NCBI RefSeq assembly: GCF_031157835.1
Contig: NZ_JAVIDR010000021.1
Location: forward strand, 1 to 64,000
DNA: 64,000 bases
Direction: 5' to 3'
Source: Acinetobacter rudis
GTDB lineage: Bacteria > Pseudomonadota > Gammaproteobacteria > Pseudomonadales > Moraxellaceae
The notes beneath the pieces are model-generated. The model made no database searches and was not told the DNA's origin. It saw nothing but the letters and a program-made list of their open reading frames with translations. Shown piece after piece: positions 63,354 to 64,000 of the stretch (position 1 is the stretch's first letter; each line of letters starts with the position of its first letter). Made by a program: the position numbers and the translations under genes.

Positions 63354-63866
63354 TCATTGCTCCGTTGATTTTGCTAGCAGTAATACACGTGGGTCAACAT
63401 GAACAGCAGTTTCACTTAAACTGCTCATGTTTACTTTAAATGAAGTATGTTGTTGTTTTCTATATAAACAAAATGAGCTACCAATTTCACAAGTAATATT
63501 ATTTGAACTAAACGATAGAGGTGGGGTGTTATAACCATTTAGTACTTTTTGCTCTGCTTTTGGTGAAAGGGTTGAAAAAAATAAAATATTGCATGAAGAC
63601 TTATCTAGAGTGTTTAAGGATGATGCAACTATATTAAACTTATGACCGTTTTGTTGTTGTACTGTTTTAAACTGGGTTGCTAATGTTGGATTGTCTACTA
63701 CACAGAGTGTTGGTGTTGAAACAATAGTTTTCCAGTTTGCGTAACTTAAAATTGAAAATGTTGTCACTTCAAAAGACTGTGTTGATAAAGCGTGCGTCGT
63801 CATAGGCGTTATTGTGGCTAATAACACACATAGAATAACTCGACATTTATCAATTAAGTGATGCAT
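63354..63866 (-). CDS. yfiR: Periplasmic YfiR-like repressor (DUF4154)
   Basis: The 170-aa protein has a signal peptide (1-26, cleaved after THA) and the YfiR fold pattern. Four mature cysteines are at 55, 92, 126 and 133. The spacings of 37 and 7 residues parallel the two disulfide pairs of P. aeruginosa YfiR (71-110 and 145-152). It begins the operon and precedes the cyclase by 4 bp. YfiR holds YfiN off and responds to the redox state of the periplasm. Overall sequence similarity seems low, so the call rests on cysteines, size and context. Confidence 0.85.
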   Translation of the reverse strand: MHHLIDKCRVILCVLLATITPMTTHALSTQSFEVTTFSILSYANWKTIVSTPTLCVVDNPTLATQFKTVQQQNGHKFNIVASSLNTLDKSSCNILFFSTLSPKAEQKVLNGYNTPPLSFSSNNITCEIGSSFCLYRKQQHTSFKVNMSSLSETAVHVDPRVLLLAKSTEQ

Positions 63867-64000
63867 TGCATTAAATATTAGTTTTTTCAGATTAATTACG
63901 CTATTTTAGCGAAAAAATAAGCAGAAAAGAATGTTTTAAGGTTTATTTAAACAAAATAGATTAAAAATAAACCAAATAAAAAAATATTTAGAAAAAGCCC
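63867..64000. other. Upstream region of the yfi-like operon, cut by window end
   Basis: These 134 bp of very AT-rich DNA should contain the operon's promoter (read leftward). No gene or clear box pair was assigned. Confidence 0.4.

Overview
The window is chromosomal DNA from a low-GC gammaproteobacterium, almost certainly an Acinetobacter. Support comes from the trpA-accD-folC-SPOR gene string, the rplM-rpsI/sspA-sspB neighbourhood without petABC, the pdxA-rsmA-apaH string, and the many AT-rich intergenic regions. It opens in the last ~50 nt of a 5S rRNA gene, so an rRNA operon lies just upstream. The assignment to genus is by gene content and order, not by a database match.

Region by region: 0.2-4.7 kb holds an IclR regulator divergent from a three-gene AaeB/AaeX/AaeA-like (FUSC, DUF1656, HlyD) efflux operon. 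4.7-6.8 kb holds a Pmp3-like peptide and an sspA-sspB-tail-anchored-protein operon. 6.8-9.3 kb is an AT-rich stretch with two orphan genes and a decayed MerR fragment; it separates sspAB from rpsI-rplM. 10.4-13.1 kb is pdxA-rsmA-apaH. 13.2-14.2 kb is an SMR drug-efflux gene and its TetR regulator behind a 40-bp palindromic operator. 14.4-24.5 kb mixes housekeeping and envelope genes: GFA protein, lipoprotein, lrgAB, hflX, a PlsC acyltransferase, a phospholipase-D-type lipoprotein, a metallophosphoesterase, an MFS symporter, hemolysin III and a DUF2798 protein.

24.7-34.9 kb is a catabolic cluster on the minus strand: amidase, NTF2-like protein, Rieske dioxygenase alpha and beta subunits, PDR-type reductase, OprD porin and MFS transporter. 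A LysR gene lies downstream and an AraC gene upstream; a TauE/SafE exporter is divergent from the AraC gene. It looks like a complete uptake-and-oxidation unit for an aromatic or amide compound of unknown identity. 35.0-37.8 kb has DinB, methyltransferase, GNAT and a small membrane protein. 37.8-43.8 kb is a fatty-acid or acyl-CoA degradation locus: FadB-type multifunctional enzyme, thiolase, AraC regulator and CaiB/BaiF CoA-transferase. 43.9-47.4 kb has a DUF2804 protein, a PF10118-type hydrolase and an NhaC antiporter.

47.9-51.8 kb is the tightly overlapped trpA-accD-folC-SPOR operon. A phosphatase lipoprotein, secA, a small secreted protein, argJ and nadA follow. A tRNA cluster (Pro-Arg-His-Pro, with two identical tRNA-Pro copies) precedes a lipoprotein of unknown function and an HdeD-like protein. 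The window ends with a yfiR-yfiN-yfiB type c-di-GMP signalling operon, recognised from gene order, domain types and cysteine spacing. No CRISPR array, prophage, intact insertion sequence or recognisable defence system was seen.
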